Shown: positions 5,512 to 6,736 of the stretch, piece by piece
Position numbering within the stretch: the first letter of the stretch is position 1
Layout: every line of letters starts with the position of its first letter
Origin: Trueperaceae bacterium
Lineage (GTDB): Bacteria > Deinococcota > Deinococci > Deinococcales > Trueperaceae
Assembly (NCBI GenBank): GCA_007121175.1
Contig: SKMG01000170.1
Span: 1-6,736 of the forward strand
Length of the DNA: 6,736 nucleotides
Direction: 5' to 3'
Translations under genes and position numbers: made by a program
Notes under the pieces: generated by a model
Databases searched by the model: none
What the model was told of the DNA's origin: nothing
What the model saw: the letters and a program-made list of their open reading frames with translations, nothing else

Positions 5512-6736
5512 CCGACGCGCTGCGGCGTCAGCTGTTGGGAGCGCCGGGGTGGTGGCGGGCCGATCCCTGGCTGGTCGTGGCCTTCATCGGGCTCGCGACG
5601 TTCCTGGCGGTGTTCGTGCTGTACCCGGTGGTGCTCGTGACCACGACGCCGAGCGTGGACGACTGGGTCCGGGTGCTGAGCACGCCGCGCTGGCGTGCGG
5701 CCACGCTCAACACCCTGACGATGGTGGTGCTCTCCACCGCCTCGTCGCTCCTGCTCGGCTTCCTCTACGCCTTCGCGGTCACCAAGAGCCGCGTCCCCGG
5801 GCACCGCGTCTTCGACGTGGTGCCGCTGCTGCTGCTCGTCACGCCGCCGTTCGTGGGCGGGCTCGCGTTCATCTTGCTGCTCGGCCGCCGCGGCCTGATC
5901 ACCAGCACCCTGCTGGGGCTCGACGTGTCGATCTACGGCTGGCACGGCCTCTGGTTGGCGCAGACGCTGTCGTTCTTCCCTGTGGCCTTCGTCATCCTGC
6001 GCAGCACGCTGCAGGCGATCGACCCGACCCTGGAGCAGGCAGCGCGCGACCTCGGCGCCTCGCGCGTGCAGGTGCTTCGCACCATCACACTGCCGCTCGC
6101 GACCCCCGGGTTGCTGGCTGCGGCGCTGTTCATCGCCATCGCGGTGCTCTCGGACTTCGGTAACCCGATGCTGATCGGCGGCCGCTTCCGGGTGCTCGCC
6201 ACCGAGGTGTACACCCAGCTGACGGGTTGGGCGGCCGTCGGCACCAGCGCGGCGCTGGGCCTGCTGCTGCTGCTTCCCGCCGCGCTGTTCTTCGCCCTGC
6301 AGCAGCACGTCCAGCGCCGTACGCGTCAGCGCTTCGCGACCGTGGGCGGCCGCGCCGGCAGCCTGCCGTCGCCGCCGCCGGTACAGCTCCTGCGCTGGAT
6401 CTTGTTCGCCGGCTGCGTGCTCGTCACCGGCTTCGTGGCATCGACCTACCTGGTCATCGGGCTCGGGGCGCTGACCCAGGTGTGGGGCGTCGACTCCGGC
6501 CTCACCTTCGACCACCTCCGCGGCGTACAGAGGCATCTGCCGGAACTCGGCAACTCCTTGCGCTTCGCGCTGCTGGCGGCCGCCCTGTGCACGGTCCTCT
6601 CGCTCGCGTCGGCGTACCTCGTGCACCGCGGCGGGGTGCCGCTGCGCGGCGCGATCGACCTCAGCACGCTGCTGCCGGCCGCCGTGCCGGGAACCCTGAT
6701 GGGCGTCGCCTTCGTGCTCGCGTTCAACGCGCCGCC
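5508..6736 (+). CDS. ABC transporter permease, fused two-domain FbpB-like (3' end beyond window)
   Basis: The 409 residues visible belong to an inner-membrane permease of the FbpB/AfuB type, usually 500-580 aa with two fused membrane domains. Seen: hydrophobic segments at about 21-44, 67-90, 102-126, 146-166, 200-220 and 240-264; the cytoplasmic EAA loop EQAARDLGASRVQVLRTITLP (176-196), which docks the ATPase; and a basic linker (269-275, 282). A second half opens with segments at about 295-322, 350-372 and 386-406. The second EAA loop should lie just past the edge. The TTG start at 5508 overlaps the binding-protein stop as TTGA. No in-frame ATG occurs before the first membrane segment and no Shine-Dalgarno is seen, so coupled re-initiation is likely. 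An ATPase gene is expected downstream, outside the window. Confidence 0.88.
   Translation, partial: MTDALRRQLLGAPGWWRADPWLVVAFIGLATFLAVFVLYPVVLVTTTPSVDDWVRVLSTPRWRAATLNTLTMVVLSTASSLLLGFLYAFAVTKSRVPGHRVFDVVPLLLLVTPPFVGGLAFILLLGRRGLITSTLLGLDVSIYGWHGLWLAQTLSFFPVAFVILRSTLQAIDPTLEQAARDLGASRVQVLRTITLPLATPGLLAAALFIAIAVLSDFGNPMLIGGRFRVLATEVYTQLTGWAAVGTSAALGLLLLLPAALFFALQQHVQRRTRQRFATVGGRAGSLPSPPPVQLLRWILFAGCVLVTGFVASTYLVIGLGALTQVWGVDSGLTFDHLRGVQRHLPELGNSLRFALLAAALCTVLSLASAYLVHRGGVPLRGAIDLSTLLPAAVPGTLMGVAFVLAFNAP

Noticed and set aside
5471..6163. A 230-codon plus-strand frame overlapping the permease
   Set aside because: It is a shifted reading of the permease, Arg/Ala-rich with no membrane segments, while the frame from 5508 gives clear membrane segments and an EAA loop.
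5202..6626. A 474-codon minus-strand open frame opposite the permease
   Set aside because: It is Arg/Gln/Glu/His-rich low complexity, the mirror of Leu/Val/Ala codons in a membrane protein. No motif is seen.
1..6736. Mobile elements, CRISPR arrays, tRNA or rRNA genes
   Set aside because: No transposase or integrase signatures, spaced direct repeats, tRNA-like cloverleafs or rRNA segments were recognised on either strand by eye.

Overview
This is a bacterial window of very high GC (roughly 70% by eye), densely packed, with genes on both strands and short intergenic gaps. High GC, GTG and TTG starts, and one near-consensus promoter whose predicted transcript begins at the ATG itself would suit a Deinococcota (Trueperaceae-like) or actinobacterial lineage. 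Nothing here fixes the taxon, and the Deinococcota guess is inference.

Region 1 (minus strand, 6-2526) is a tightly coupled operon. A 19-codon leader ORF with a perfect AGGAGG overlaps the GTG start of an amidohydrolase of the N-acyl-D-amino-acid deacylase type. That gene ends 2 nt before (or, with the other start, overlaps) a DppA-like M55 zinc D-aminopeptidase. Together they suggest catabolism of N-acylated D-amino acids and D-peptides, such as peptidoglycan fragments. Region 2 (plus, 2640-3659), divergent from it, is a Gfo/Idh/MocA-family NAD(P)-dependent oxidoreductase. Region 3 (minus, 3670-4281), converging on it with a 10-nt gap, is a CAP/SCP-domain lipoprotein. Region 4 (plus, 4474 to the window end) is the start of an ABC importer operon: a periplasmic binding protein of the Fe3+/AfuA-like class, then a fused two-domain permease that starts at a TTG overlapping the previous stop and runs off the right edge. 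The permease is the main gene most easily missed, because it has no ATG start and no stop inside the window.

A D-peptide scavenging module beside an importer is a reasonable reading, but the ABC operon has its own promoter and its substrate is not identifiable. I see no clearly novel defence or mobile system, no RNA gene and no CRISPR. The most interesting observations are the leader ORF, the altered metal-site residues of the D-aminoacylase-like enzyme, the leaderless-looking ABC promoter, the missing tyrosine pair in the binding protein and the stem-loop abutting the lipoprotein's ribosome binding site.
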